Source: Raphanus sativus (taxonomy: Eukaryota; Streptophyta; Magnoliopsida; Brassicales; Brassicaceae). Taken from it: 64,000 bases of DNA. Positions 11,401-22,794 of the stretch are shown here, piece after piece. The notes under the pieces were generated by a model. The model searched no databases. It saw only the letters and a program-made list of their open reading frames with translations, and was not told where the DNA came from. Made by a program: the position numbers and the translations under genes. The number at the start of each line of letters is the position of its first letter. The stretch's first letter is position 1. The stretch covers positions 12,392,784 through 12,456,783 of the forward strand of contig NC_079511.1 in the NCBI RefSeq assembly GCF_000801105.2, in the 5' to 3' direction.

Positions 11401-12235
11401 TGATATCATTACACAACATAGTATTCTATTTCTTTTTTCTGGTCAAACTTTTTTTTCATTAACCTTAAACAACAGAAACATCGTTTAACATCTCAGAAGT
11501 AGAATTTGAGAGTACAAACAAAGCATCTATCGCCATGCGATCTGCAACAGAGTTACAAAGACAAGAGATGAATTTAAAGGAGATGGAATTAAGAGATCTA
11601 CTCAAACACTGATGTCATGGAGAATCCCTTAAAGTGCAATCACAAAAGACTTGTCTATGAAGAGGCCAACTAGACTTTTGGAATCTAGGAAACAGATTAT
11701 GTCCTTAGGTGAAACAATCATACTTAGCAAGACTTTAAAATAAAATTTTAGTAATTAATTATAATTTAACTAAAGTATTTTTCACTAGAAGCAGTTTTAA
11801 CTTATTTTTATATAATTTGAGCTTGTTGACATATAGAAAAAGCCAGCCTACTGAAGTTCGGAAAAAAACCATAATGACTTGACTTTTCAAAAATTTCTAC
11901 AAAATACTTAAACTTATTGAGTTTCCAGCAAAATACACAACTTTTGTACTGCACAACAAATACACAAAAAAGAAAAAAGAATTTTAGTTACATCATATTT
12001 TTTTAATACACAAATTAAGTAACCATCGACGTGTATCTATATTTTTTCTTAACGCTGATATTTTAATTATACGAAAGATTACACAGATGATTCGACAACC
12101 GACAATACTACATGCCTTATAAAGATCTACGTCTAACTGCATCATCTGAGCCGTCTTATGAAGATATATTCCTGACCAAATTTACTTGCACCATATTGTA
12201 GATCCTTTATAAGTCTTTCTTCCGTTGTCTCCATG
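11401..12235. other. AT-rich intergenic DNA, nothing recognised
   Basis: No ORF, RNA gene or repeat boundary could be supported in this stretch. Confidence 0.5.
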
Positions 12236-12375
12236 ATTGTTTAATAAATCTCTTTTTCCAGGATTTGGAATCTGGATTTCCTGTAATCTGTAATAATTTG
12301 CGTAGTCTGGGATTTGAACCCAAACCAAAGTGTAGAAACCTTTAAACTTTAACCATTAGGCTACGGTGCTTGCAC
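12236..12375 (-). mobile_element. tRNA-derived SINE
   Basis: On the minus strand TAGCCTAATGG (A box, plus coordinates 12353-12363) is followed about 31 bases later by GGTTCAAATCC (B box, 12309-12319). That is the internal RNA polymerase III promoter spacing of a tRNA, but the rest does not fold as a proper tRNA. This is typical of plant tRNA-derived SINEs. The 3' end was not located with certainty; 12236 is approximate. Confidence 0.6.
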
Positions 12376-13484
12376 AATGTGCATCTATATTAATCTAGCG
12401 AGTAGCATAACTAATTAAGCAACTAACACCGGTAAATTTTTTGTTTCAAGCCTATTAGCATGTTAAAAACTAATTCACATGCCAAATTTATTAAAAATAA
12501 AAATAATCGATAATACTCATATTAAAATTTAACCATAACCTAAAATTGCAATAAGAAAACACACTAAATCTTCAAATTAGGGAAGAAACACGTTTTTCAC
12601 GGGTAAAAGAGCTTCTCATATAATGTCTTAGAGCATTATGTGGTTTTTAAATCAAACGTGGAGGTATAATGCATGGTATTTTCATATTGTATTGGAATCT
12701 TGGTCTATTCACTTAAATTATGAGTTTCCTCTTTATATTTGAGATTTTTTGATTATTTATAATCTACATTTTATGCTTCATTATACTATATAGCTTTGTG
12801 TTTTTATCCTTGATGATGAATGTGTCTAGTTTTGTTTGTGAAATTGTGTTATTATCTGAGTATAAAAAAATGCCAATGTCGTTTTTCAGTTGAGCTGCTG
12901 GTTTATCACGGAAATCTCATGATTTAAGATGTTTACTTGTTGTAGTGAATTCAGTAGTTATCAAAACGAATGTTACATCTGACCTGTTAATTGATTTTAG
13001 ATTTTTGTTTTGTTAAAATGCATATTTAAAAGATATAAACTATCTTGTTTAGGTGGTTATATGCTGCTAGTTAGTTGATTTTAGAGATATAAAAGTCTCA
13101 TGATTTTAGAGTTTGTTACTCTGTTTATATATGCAGAGGGTTCATAAAACCGGTTAAAACTCGGTTTATACTAAACCAATCATACAATTTCAATTAACTT
13201 TAATAAGAATAATTTAGTAATCATGTAAAGTTTTAAATAATTCAAATAACTCGGATCAAGTTCTGGTTGTCTACTACCTCTGTTTCATGGTTTTGAAACA
13301 AATAAAGAAAAAAAAAATAGAAAGTTTACCTTAAAATATTTGTGTGTCGAATGCAAGATCAGGTGTACTTTCTTAGCGAAATTCAACCCGATTGAAATGA
13401 AAATGATACATCTAGTTGGCATTAATTTATTTGAAATGAAAATGATATATATGCCGCACAACATCGATTATAGATAAATATGCA
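12376..13484. other. AT-rich intergenic DNA, nothing recognised
   Basis: No supported gene. The final part is the 3' flank of the aspartyl-protease-like gene. Confidence 0.5.
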
Positions 13485-14705
13485 TTACATACCAAACATC
13501 CTAGAAACTGAGCAAGAAGTGTTATAAAGCAAAAGAGAAGAAGAGAACGAAAATTTGGAAGCTTTGAGATCAAACTGCACCAAATTATCCTCCATCTGAA
13601 AACCTCCGATCAAAATCGGGTTCTTCGGGTTCACACCTCCGTCCACAAACCCTAAACAAACCACATCTTTGTTAACCTTCACCAGAGAATTCGAACCGTG
13701 GATTCTCCACTTAGCCCCTCCACTCATCACCAGGTCGATCACTGGAACTCCACGCCCTCCATTGGACTGAAAGCACGCACTGAAAGGCTTCACCGTTGGA
13801 GCTTTAGCCATATTGACACTTCCAACAAAGGCTGTGACCAGAGCCTTGTAAATGGAACTTTGCAATACAGTGTAAGGAGCCAAAGTACAGATCTTTGTCG
13901 GTCCAGGGAGTATAGGAACAGTCTTTCCACTGACTTGGATGGACTTCACATCGATTAAGTACTCACTTTTGTTATTACCAATCAGAGGCGTCGAGGCAAA
14001 GATCTTAGACACATCTTTAAGGTAAGGGAGATAGAAAAAAGGACCACCGCCGATCCAAAAGTCACCATTGTAATAAGACTTCATCCCTTCCGTGGAAGGC
14101 AAGCAAATAGACATCTTTGGAGGAAGCTTGTACATAGAGATGAGCTGCGAGGGAACTGATAAGTGGTTGTTAGCGAGACCGATGGATCCACCGAAAGCCT
14201 TAGGGATAGGTTTAAAGGCAGTAGCATCGTCAGTGCACGTCAAAGTCAACGTAGAGATCTTTTCACTGTCCATGGAGTATACTCCATTAGGAGTGTATAA
14301 TAAGCCAACGGTGTCTCGGAGGAGCCTGGCGTTGACTGGTCGATCCGAAAAAGATGTTGAGACGTATTTACGACACATGGGCATACTGGTTGTGTTCTTG
14401 GGACATGAAGAGTTCGGGTTTGCGAATTTGCATCTTGTGGAGCCGCATCTGATGGAGTGGTACGAGGTGGATTTGGTGGAGGCAGCGCAGTTTTGTAATA
14501 GCGGCGCTGCTCCATTGAGGTCAATGAGGAAGTTCCGGCTGCGGAGGTTCGAGCCGATGGTCAAAGGCAAGGAGTAGAGATTTGTGGTCTTGTCTTTGTA
14601 AATAGGGTGCAGAAATGCTTGAACCTTTGGTTGGTAAGACTGGGATGTACTTGCTCGGTAGAGAAGGATCAGTGAAAGCAGTAAGAAAATCACAGAATGA
14701 GCCAT
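13485..14705 (-). CDS. Aspartyl-protease-like protein, probably catalytically dead (xylanase inhibitor/EDGP type)
   Basis: Intronless, 406 codons. A hydrophobic N-terminus (residues 1-21) looks like a secretion signal. The fold belongs to the plant A1 pepsin-like group that includes TAXI-type xylanase inhibitors, basic 7S globulin and EDGP/GIP proteins of the cell wall. The first active-site motif reads DLNGA at residue 62 instead of DTGS, and the second Asp motif is not recognisable, as in the inhibitor branch. Cysteines are spaced throughout, consistent with an extracellular disulfide-rich protein. The likely role is binding or inhibiting microbial wall-degrading enzymes, by family analogy only. 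The ATG is the first in the frame and lies 65 bases downstream of a TATA box. Confidence 0.88.
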   Translation of the reverse strand: MAHSVIFLLLSLILLYRASTSQSYQPKVQAFLHPIYKDKTTNLYSLPLTIGSNLRSRNFLIDLNGAAPLLQNCAASTKSTSYHSIRCGSTRCKFANPNSSCPKNTTSMPMCRKYVSTSFSDRPVNARLLRDTVGLLYTPNGVYSMDSEKISTLTLTCTDDATAFKPIPKAFGGSIGLANNHLSVPSQLISMYKLPPKMSICLPSTEGMKSYYNGDFWIGGGPFFYLPYLKDVSKIFASTPLIGNNKSEYLIDVKSIQVSGKTVPILPGPTKICTLAPYTVLQSSIYKALVTAFVGSVNMAKAPTVKPFSACFQSNGGRGVPVIDLVMSGGAKWRIHGSNSLVKVNKDVVCLGFVDGGVNPKNPILIGGFQMEDNLVQFDLKASKFSFSSSLLLYNTSCSVSRMFGM

Positions 14706-14769
14706 TTTTTATGTTTGGACTCTTGGGGATGTGATAGTGCGATGTGAGTTGTTGGGTCCAAATGTATAT

Positions 14770-14777
14770 GTTTTATA
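14770..14777 (-). promoter_or_regulatory. TATA box of the aspartyl-protease-like gene
   Basis: Minus strand TATAAAAC, about 65 bases upstream of the start codon, a normal plant distance. The segmental duplication begins about ten bases further upstream, so the core promoter itself is not part of the copied block. Confidence 0.55.
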
Positions 14778-14966
14778 TCTATGAAATGACAGAAGCATGT
14801 GGTCTCATTTAATATCTACATAACATCGTCTTTTTATATAAAAGTTATCATCGAGATGTACATTTTTCGGAAATATTATTTTTATTATATACAAATTGCA
14901 CTACTCTAGTTGAAGAAGGTTTGAACAAATATGATATGTAATCATGTAATAGGAGATTTGTACTCA

Positions 14967-16207
14967 TCTATCCTATTAAAAGTGAAGTACAAATAGGAAT
15001 TAACCCTCACTTCATTTCATTATTTACAATTGACTGCCACTGCTTTAAATTAAAAATCTTTTGAGTATTTTTAAGCCCATCACGTTTTTTTTGTTCTAAT
15101 TTTTAATGGGCTAGACATTTTTAATTTAACTTACTTTTAACTAGACCTAATTGTATTTTATCTAACCATTTTTAACCAGTTCACATGTCTAATTCTAACC
15201 ATCTCTAACCATAAATTGGACTTATAATCATATTTCACATGAGCACAAATCTAAACTATTATAACAAATGTTTTCTACCGAAAGAGATATTAAAACGATG
15301 GTCAGAGATTTACCACAAATCTAAATAACTATATATATCAATATTTTTGGTTTCTTACATAATATACTTCGATGCAAAACCATTTTTTCCGATGCAAAAC
15401 CAGTTGGTTTGTCAAATTCAGTTTGGAGTAAAAACCATTCGGTTTTCTTATTTATTTAATAATTGCAATATTGCTCGAGAATAAATCTAATCTTTCAAAC
15501 ATAAGATCAATATTTATGAAGATCTTCCTTGCACCTGTCAATTCAGAAAAAATGGATATTAACCAATATATCGGATACTAATCACTTCAAATTTGTTTAG
15601 ACAGACAAGTACTGATAATGGAATCATCTAAACCATTTATTTAGACAGACAAGTATATACATGTACTATTTCAACATATTTATTATATAAATCAGTTAGT
15701 AACTAGCGATTCAATAAAATTAGAATTTATGTTTATTTTAGTACAGATGTTAATCCAAATGTTTTATATGATAAAAATTGAGATAAACTGATTAATCATT
15801 TTATTTTTAAATGTTAATTGTAATTTTTTCTTTTTAAAAATACAATCTCATAGTCATATATTTCTTATGATTTTAAAAATACAATCTCATAGTTATATAT
15901 CTCTTATTGAAAATAAACTCATATTGATAATAAACTTATCCAATATAATTTTTAAACTCACATTTTAAATTTTTTAATGATAGATTATTGTATATTATTT
16001 CCATATAAATATAAGTTTAGTTATTTATAAATAGGGGATATGTTTATATGATACTAATGTTGGTCAAAAAAGGTTTTAAATTTTTATTTTTATTATATTA
16101 GATCTGTAATACATTTAAAATTATTAATATATATCATTTATACAAAACAAAATTTTATTGATAAAAACGTAAAATATACACCCACAGACGTCCGCGTCAA
16201 GCTCTAA
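14967..16207 (+). mobile_element. Non-autonomous Helitron A
   Basis: It starts TCTATCCTATTAAAAG and ends CTAA, with a short hairpin GACG-TCCG-CGTC (16187-16198) five bases before the end. These are the TC...hairpin-CTRR features of Helitrons. The left junction is confirmed by copy 2 of the duplication, where flanking ACTCA joins TTCTAC directly. No helicase or Rep coding region is visible, so it needs enzymes from elsewhere. A single T separates it from Helitron B. Confidence 0.8.
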
Positions 16208-16240
16208 TTCTATATTATTAAAATTGAAGTACTAATTATA

Positions 16241-16390
16241 TTTGTTTGGAAACATGGATAACAGTTTAAAAACAAGTTTGTTTGGAAATATGGATATCAA
16301 TTAAAAAAATAGGTTTGTTTGGAAACATGATTAGCATTATAAAAATATATTGTTGTTTGGAAACATAGATAGCAATATACTAATAAAATA
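16241..16390. repeat. 37-bp degenerate tandem repeat within Helitron B
   Basis: Four units begin near 16241, 16277, 16314 and 16352, each with TTTGTTTGGAAACAT or a close variant, at a spacing of 36-38 bases. Confidence 0.7.
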
Positions 16391-16856
16391 ATGGGTTTAT
16401 GTTATTAACAAAAATTAGAAGACTTTATATTATGAGAAACTATCTATTTGAGTCAACTTTTAAATATCCGAAAATGGACTACTCTAATTACTTAAAACAT
16501 TTTTTGTCTAATATAATCATAAAATAAAATTTAAACTTTATATACATATTTCAAATCAAAATAATAATTTAAAGTTGATTTGTATCAGAAATTGATTTAA
16601 AATATGCATACATTCAAAATTTTATTTTTACTAAAATATTTTACAATAACCATAATTAAAAAATGTTTTCAATATATATCAAAAAATAATAAAAACCCCA
16701 ATTTAATGTACCGACTTAAGTTATGGTTTTTATATTTCACATTAAATTTTAAAAATATAATATATGTCAGTATTTATATGATAGTATATATAAATTACTA
16801 TTAATTATATGACTATTTATGATATATAATAGTGACTCCATAAATAATAGTGACTA

Positions 16857-17514
16857 GAGGTGGGCGTTAGGGTATCCATTCGGATTTGGTTCGGATCTAT
16901 TTGGGTTTCGGGTTTCCGGGATCAAAGATTTGAGCCCATTCAGATATTTCTAAATTTCAGTTTGAATTCTATTCGAAACTTTGTGGGCTCGGTTTGGGTT
17001 CATATAATCTATTTAAATTAATTTTAAAATTTTAAAATTCGTTATATATACTTTAAATTTCTCAAAATCTATAAATAAATAATATATTACATATAAATTT
17101 GAATAACATATGTCTGAATACCTAAACTTAACATATAAATTGGTTTGATTTAAATATTTGGATCGAGAATCAATACTTATTTTGTATTTTTGGTGTTATG
17201 AGTATACTAACTATTTTAGATATTTATTTTTGAATATTTTTTATATATTTTAAGCATTTAAACCAACTTAAAAGTATCATATATATTCTGGATATTTTTA
17301 TATACATTAAATCTAATATATATAGTATATAAATCTTTTTTCGGATACATTTTGGTATCTGAAATACTTCACTTCGGATCGGATCCGGTTTCGATTCTCT
17401 AAAACATCAAAATTTTGAATAATTATATATTTAATCATTTTGGTTCGAGTTTGGTACTACTCTTTCGGATCGGAATCAGTTTAGTTCTTCAGATTTAAAT
17501 TTTTATTCAGCCTT
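16857..17514. mobile_element. Possible hAT-like non-autonomous element nested in Helitron B
   Basis: The left edge TAGAGGTGGGCGTTAGGGT resembles terminal sequences of a common Brassicaceae hAT-like repeat, followed by alternating CGGATTTGG-type motifs. No matching right terminus or target duplication could be set, so the end coordinate is a guess. Confidence 0.3.
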
Positions 17515-17844
17515 AATAATATAAAAATAAATAGCAACATAATTTTGAAAATACACCCGCACGGGCGTGCGGGTCAAGATCTAGTTCTACTTTAAAAAGA
17601 GATCTATAGATTATGTGCATTACTTTGTTTAAACAAAAGAAAATTGTGGAGAAAATTGTAACGGACAAAGACAAAAAGTAGTAATTTTAACACCACTTCT
17701 CCAATTAAAAATGTCTGAAAGTAAGATTTCCCGATAAATATTTCAAATAATTATGCGACTAAAGACATCACTTTAAACTGTCTCCCGCTCCACGTTTCAC
17801 GAAAGAGTCAACAAAAAAGCTTCGTTTATTACTTTATATTTTAA

Positions 17845-20152
17845 CTAGGATAAACCCGACCTACGGGCGGGCAAGTAAATAAATTAACAGTATAAATTTT
17901 TTAAAATATTTAATTTATTTTTATCTAAAAATATCAATAACTTAGCATATTGAAACCCAAGGATAATGGCAAATTAGTCTTATGTTTCAGTTACACAGTA
18001 TAGCATTTGTATTTGTTTTTCTTTGTCTTGTGTTGCTGTAAAGCATTTTTAGCTGAATAGTAGATGAATTTATTCAGTTATTAAAAAATTATGGGCATTT
18101 GGTGTGTCTTTTTGGATTGATGATTTGTATTTCTTCTTTTTAGTAATTAATTTTTGTTATTTATTTGGATGCATTAGCACTATTTTTTGTGTGTTTATCT
18201 GCAGTATATATCATCCAACTCTTTTCTCATTTATTTTCAGCTTATGCAGCTTAGCCTATGAGTTGGACGATATAACTTAATATGTTTTAAGCTCAAACAA
18301 ACCCAGATGCATAACACCATCTTTTATTTACCTTTCTGAAAAACTTGACTTCAGCCTTAAAAATCAAGATAGCGAGATAGACAAAAGAAACATACTATAA
18401 CAGTATCCTTAAAAAAACTGCTTTACTTGACTCATTTGGATAAATGATCAAAATTAACTGAAGATAAGACAATACAAACACATATCAGTCACAAAACAGG
18501 TGGAAAGCAACTGCTCCAATCATAAAACGAACCAAATGATCCAAAGATCTTATACAGGAAAAGGCGAGCAGAATCGTAGACCAATTTTTGGATGATCCTT
18601 TTAAACCTATCTACAATACTCCTTTCTTCTCCTGTGAAGAGAAACCTGGTAATGTCTGTTCATGGTAGTGTTGTTTTAATTAAACATAAAGTTTATACCT
18701 TGTATGAGAACCGCCTCCCATCATACGCTGCTCCACAAACCATCAACATAACCAAATCAAATTCAATTTCACATATATGAATGATATAACATTATTGTAG
18801 AGAAAAGGTGAGATAAGGAAGTCAAAACCTCAAATAAGACTTCAGTACACGTTTGATATGAGCACTAAGAGAACCTTTTCTAATGCTGTTGATAAACTGA
18901 AGCCGCTTGGTGTCATGGAGGTTAACAGGTGGTTCTGGGGCCTGTTAGATAAACCAACTCCGACCACCACCACCGCAAAGTAATGTCCTCCTTCCTCTGC
19001 CTCCAAGTGATTTCCGTCGGCCGCCATTAATGGCTGAAGCTCTGGCTATGGATATTTTCGTCATTTCTTCAATGGTGGCATAACTCTTACGCGTACTACC
19101 CTTCATCCCTCTATTTTTATTCTCTCCCTCACTTGCTGATAAGCTTGCTCTTGAATAAGAAGTTGACCTGAAAAAGAAAACAGAGGCGGTTCTGCTCTTA
19201 TACGGTGGAGGAAATAACATAAGTGTGAGGAAGGTGTCCATGGCTTCCCAGAAACATAAGCAACAAAACCATCACGGTTGAGAATTTCTTAGTCTAAAAA
19301 ATAGTTACGAAAGAAGTTTATAATATGGATCCAGCATGGTGGAACATATCCAAACATCAATTAATAGTCATAACCGGAGAAATTACTCAGTCGTAAAATA
19401 TGAACAGTATAAAAAAAACCAATCAACAAAAGCTGCCATAAATCTACGACAGAAACTCCAAAACACAATGAAAAACTATAATCTGGAATCAAGACGGTGG
19501 AGATGTGTATAGAATTTAACGGGAGGTATTATTTAAGAATTTAACGGGAGGTATTATTTAACCTGAGAATCAAGAAGGGGCATGTTGACTCCCATGAGTT
19601 CTCCAACACGGCACACGTTTCTGGCCTCCCAGAAACGGAGCAGGCGAACTTCTGCGGTGGAGGAAGACCGGCCAGTCTATAAATCAGAGAGGAAGATCAA
19701 AGAGTTAGCCATAACTCACACCTTTTGTTTATTGTTTAGTCCAAAACGAATTATGATTCTAAAAGCAGGGACTCATACCTTTTTATAGTAGAACGTCCAT
19801 TGCCTTGCCATACCGAGGGTCACATTGAATACAGATTATGTGTGGTCGATTAATGGAGGGCTCACTTTATGAGAGGAAGTCGAGATGAAAGATCGGCTGC
19901 TAGATGAGGGAGTGGCCACGCAAAGGACACACCAAAACACTCAGACAAAACGCAGAGTTTAATTACAGAAACGTGAATCTATTAACTGATATGGGCTTAA
20001 TTGTATAAGTAGCCCAAAAGAAGCGATGCCCAAATAACTGACTAAATGAAACGCAGAATTTTGAAGGAAGTAGACACGTGTCGACGCATAGTAACACTAT
20101 TTTCTGACGTGGCTCTCTAAAAAGAGAGACCCCTTTTCTTTATATAGATAGA
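17845..20152 (-). mobile_element. Non-autonomous Helitron C
   Basis: On the minus strand it starts TCTATCTATATAAAG and ends TTTATCCTAG. A 7-bp stem with one mismatch and a 3-base loop precedes the CTAG end. Removing it joins TTTTAA to TTCAG, which is exactly the sequence in copy 2 near 22911, so it entered between A and T as Helitrons do. It is 2308 bp. Short ORFs inside (18842-19241 minus) resemble no protein I know and may be captured or random sequence. Confidence 0.88.
19511..19560. repeat. Perfect 25-bp tandem duplication in Helitron C
   Basis: Two adjacent identical units of 25 bases each start with AGAATTTAACGGGAGG. It is a recent local duplication inside the Helitron. Confidence 0.9.
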
Positions 20153-21115
20153 TTCAGTCGATCAGATAAGCCCTCCTCATCCACTTGATAGTAAAATATA
20201 AAAGTATTTTCTCGAATCCTGAGCAAGTCTTACTCTATTTACGACTTACTGATTTTGTGATAAAGAATTTTCACTAACCCATGTATCCTATTTGAGAATT
20301 TTTTTAAAAATTTATAACCTAAATTGCATGAAAACTTCAGAAGACGTATGTTCTCTGCTTCGAAACCAGAATAGGATTAGGAAATTTTACAGAATTTTGC
20401 TTCCAAAACGTTTCTAAAATATCATATATCTAAAACACATTGGAATCATGCTTTCATTTTAAAAACACAATATCATAAATAAATAAATAAAATTTTAAAA
20501 TCATGTTTTTTTATTAAATCTAAAACATATAAATATACAAATATTAAACCGTACTATAAAGTATCTTTATTCATTGACGTTTTTATTAAATGTTTATCAT
20601 TATATTCAAATATGGTGTCAGTTATTTAAGAAATATTTTAAAATAACTAGTATAATTATTTCTTGTAAACTTTATTTATGTTTCATATTTTAACATGAAA
20701 TCTTTTTAAATTATTATGAATGAATAAGTTTTTTGTTTTGAATTTGAATCATATAATTAGAGTCATAAATTTTGTAAATTTTATATTATATATATGGATA
20801 TACGCTTTCAACATATACTCGTTTCCTAATTATTTTTAAAGATTCGTTTTTACGCTTACATATGATTTCATTCCGTTTTTTTGCAACAAACGGCTATTTC
20901 CGCATACCCGCTTCTATTTACATGTAATATATGTTATGACATCAATTTGTATTAATCACAAAGTATAATTATAGAAAATTGAAAAATAGGACACCTAAAA
21001 CTTAAGTTTTTCTCCATAAAACTTTTAGAAAATTATTTAGAAAATATATTTAGATTTATATCAATACCACAATACCTTTAAAATTAGCGTAAATATAAAT
21101 AAATATGGTAGAGCC

Positions 21116-21664
21116 ATATTTTTCCAACCAGCTCTCTCTTTACAAATATGGACCATCTTTTTGGTGATTCCTCCCGCAAATGGATGATCATCAGTTCGTA
21201 TAGATATTTAGTAATTTGGATATGGATCTCAAAGATACACTTAAATTTGGCAGAAACAAAATCAAATCTGTGTGGTGAGATACAACTTTTGAACATATAC
21301 GGTACCGAGAGCAACATTACCGTCAGTCCCAAGACGATGGTGCTTTACAGATAGATCATGGAAGGAGAATAAATGCTTGTCTCGACAAGGTTGGTATAGG
21401 ACTTTGGAAGGTTTTGATGGGTTGATGGGGCCTGAAATATCCAAGCTAGTTTTTTCCCTCTTCATACAGAGATGGAAGCATTAGTTTGGGCAATGAAATC
21501 TATGCGGAATTTACGTCAAAATAATGTCACATTTGCAACAAATTGTTCTTAATTGGTGAAGATGGTTTCGGAACCAGAAAATGACCAATTTTTGCAATTT
21601 ATTTGAAAGATATCAATTCTCTAAATGAAAGTTTTATTAACTCAGAGATCATTATTCATGTACA
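21116..21664 (+). pseudogene. LINE RNase H-region fragment, copy 1, truncated
   Basis: Translation with frameshifts gives a linker plus RNase H-like domain of a plant non-LTR retrotransposon (CFTD.SWKENKCLSRQ near 21338). Copy 1 keeps the 5' target-site motif AATATGGTAGAGCC at 21102-21115. It is cut off at the duplication boundary before the 3' end, so it was present before the duplication took place. Confidence 0.75.
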
Positions 21665-21702
21665 TATATGATCCCTCTTCATTTCTTTGAATATTTGATG
21701 CC

Positions 21703-22752
21703 GACAGAAGCATGTGGTCTCATTTAATATCTACATAACATCGTTTTTTTATATAAAAGTTATCATCGAGATCTACATTTTTCGGAAATATTATTTTTAT
21801 TATATACAAATTGCACTACTCTAGTTGAAGAAGGTTTGAACAAATATGATATGTAATCATGTAATAGGAGATTTGGTACTCATTCTACTTTAAAAAGAGA
21901 TCTATAGATTATGTGCATTACTTTAAAAAGAGATCTATAGATGCGACTAAAGACATCACTTTAAACTGTCCCCCGCTCCACGTTTCACGAAAGAGTCAAC
22001 AAAAAATTTCGTTTATTACTTCTAATTATTAATTTAGAATTATCTACTATTTGAAATTTTCATTTAAATTTTGGACTCTTTCATAGTTGGTGCTAGAATA
22101 TATCATGCCTCTTATACAATGCAACCTACCAACTTAAATTAAACCAAATCTTAACCAACATAGATTAGTTAAATTTAACCAGTAACACTTTTATAATATT
22201 TTTGGTTAATCTCTTAATATAATTAGACCATATAAAACTGAACCACTCTTAAATCAACGAGTTCCATATCATTCCAAACATAAAAGAAAAAATATCCGAC
22301 TTATTTACAACATAAGCATACAAAGACCGTCTATGCTTATGCTCATTGATCTCCAAAAACCAAATAATTGTGGCATAGACCAACATAAGACTCATGTTCG
22401 TATCACTAACTTTACTTCCATATATTTACTTTTCACCTACATCATATCACAACATACACAGTTATGCAAGAACATGATTTTTTTTGTTCAAACAACCAAA
22501 ATAATAGTGGCATATGGTCAGTAGATTTTTAAATATGTTTTTTATATATTACATTTTACGAGACTATGTGTATAAGTTTTTTTTTTTGAAAAAAAGCATA
22601 ACTATGTGTATAAGTTAAAAGGTAAAAAGTGTGACAAAGCAAATTATTATACTAAAATAAAAGAAGATTAAATACAAACTAATAACAAGTACAACACAAA
22701 TTATAACACTATTAAATTCTATATATATTTAATAAAATATTATATATGTCTA

Positions 22753-22794
<42 letters not shown>

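Larger units (their letters stand above)
16209..17584 (+). mobile_element. Non-autonomous Helitron B, head-to-tail with A
   Basis: It starts TCTATATTATTAAAATTG, closely similar to the start of Helitron A, and ends GTCAAGATCTAG. A perfect hairpin CCCGCACG-GG-CGTGCGGG (17556-17573) lies seven bases before the final CTAG. The right junction matches the empty site in copy 2. It has no coding capacity. It includes a 37-bp repeat near its 5' end and a possible nested hAT-like piece. Confidence 0.85.
14788..21664. repeat. Tandem segmental duplication, copy 1
   Basis: Three blocks (14788-14966, 17585-17844, 20153-21664) match copy 2 at 21703-24465 in the same order and orientation. The blocks are separated by Helitron insertions that copy 2 lacks. 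Copy 1 also has about 140 bases near 17625-17745 that copy 2 lacks. A filler of about 38 bases (21665-21702) lies at the junction of the two copies. Confidence 0.9.
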
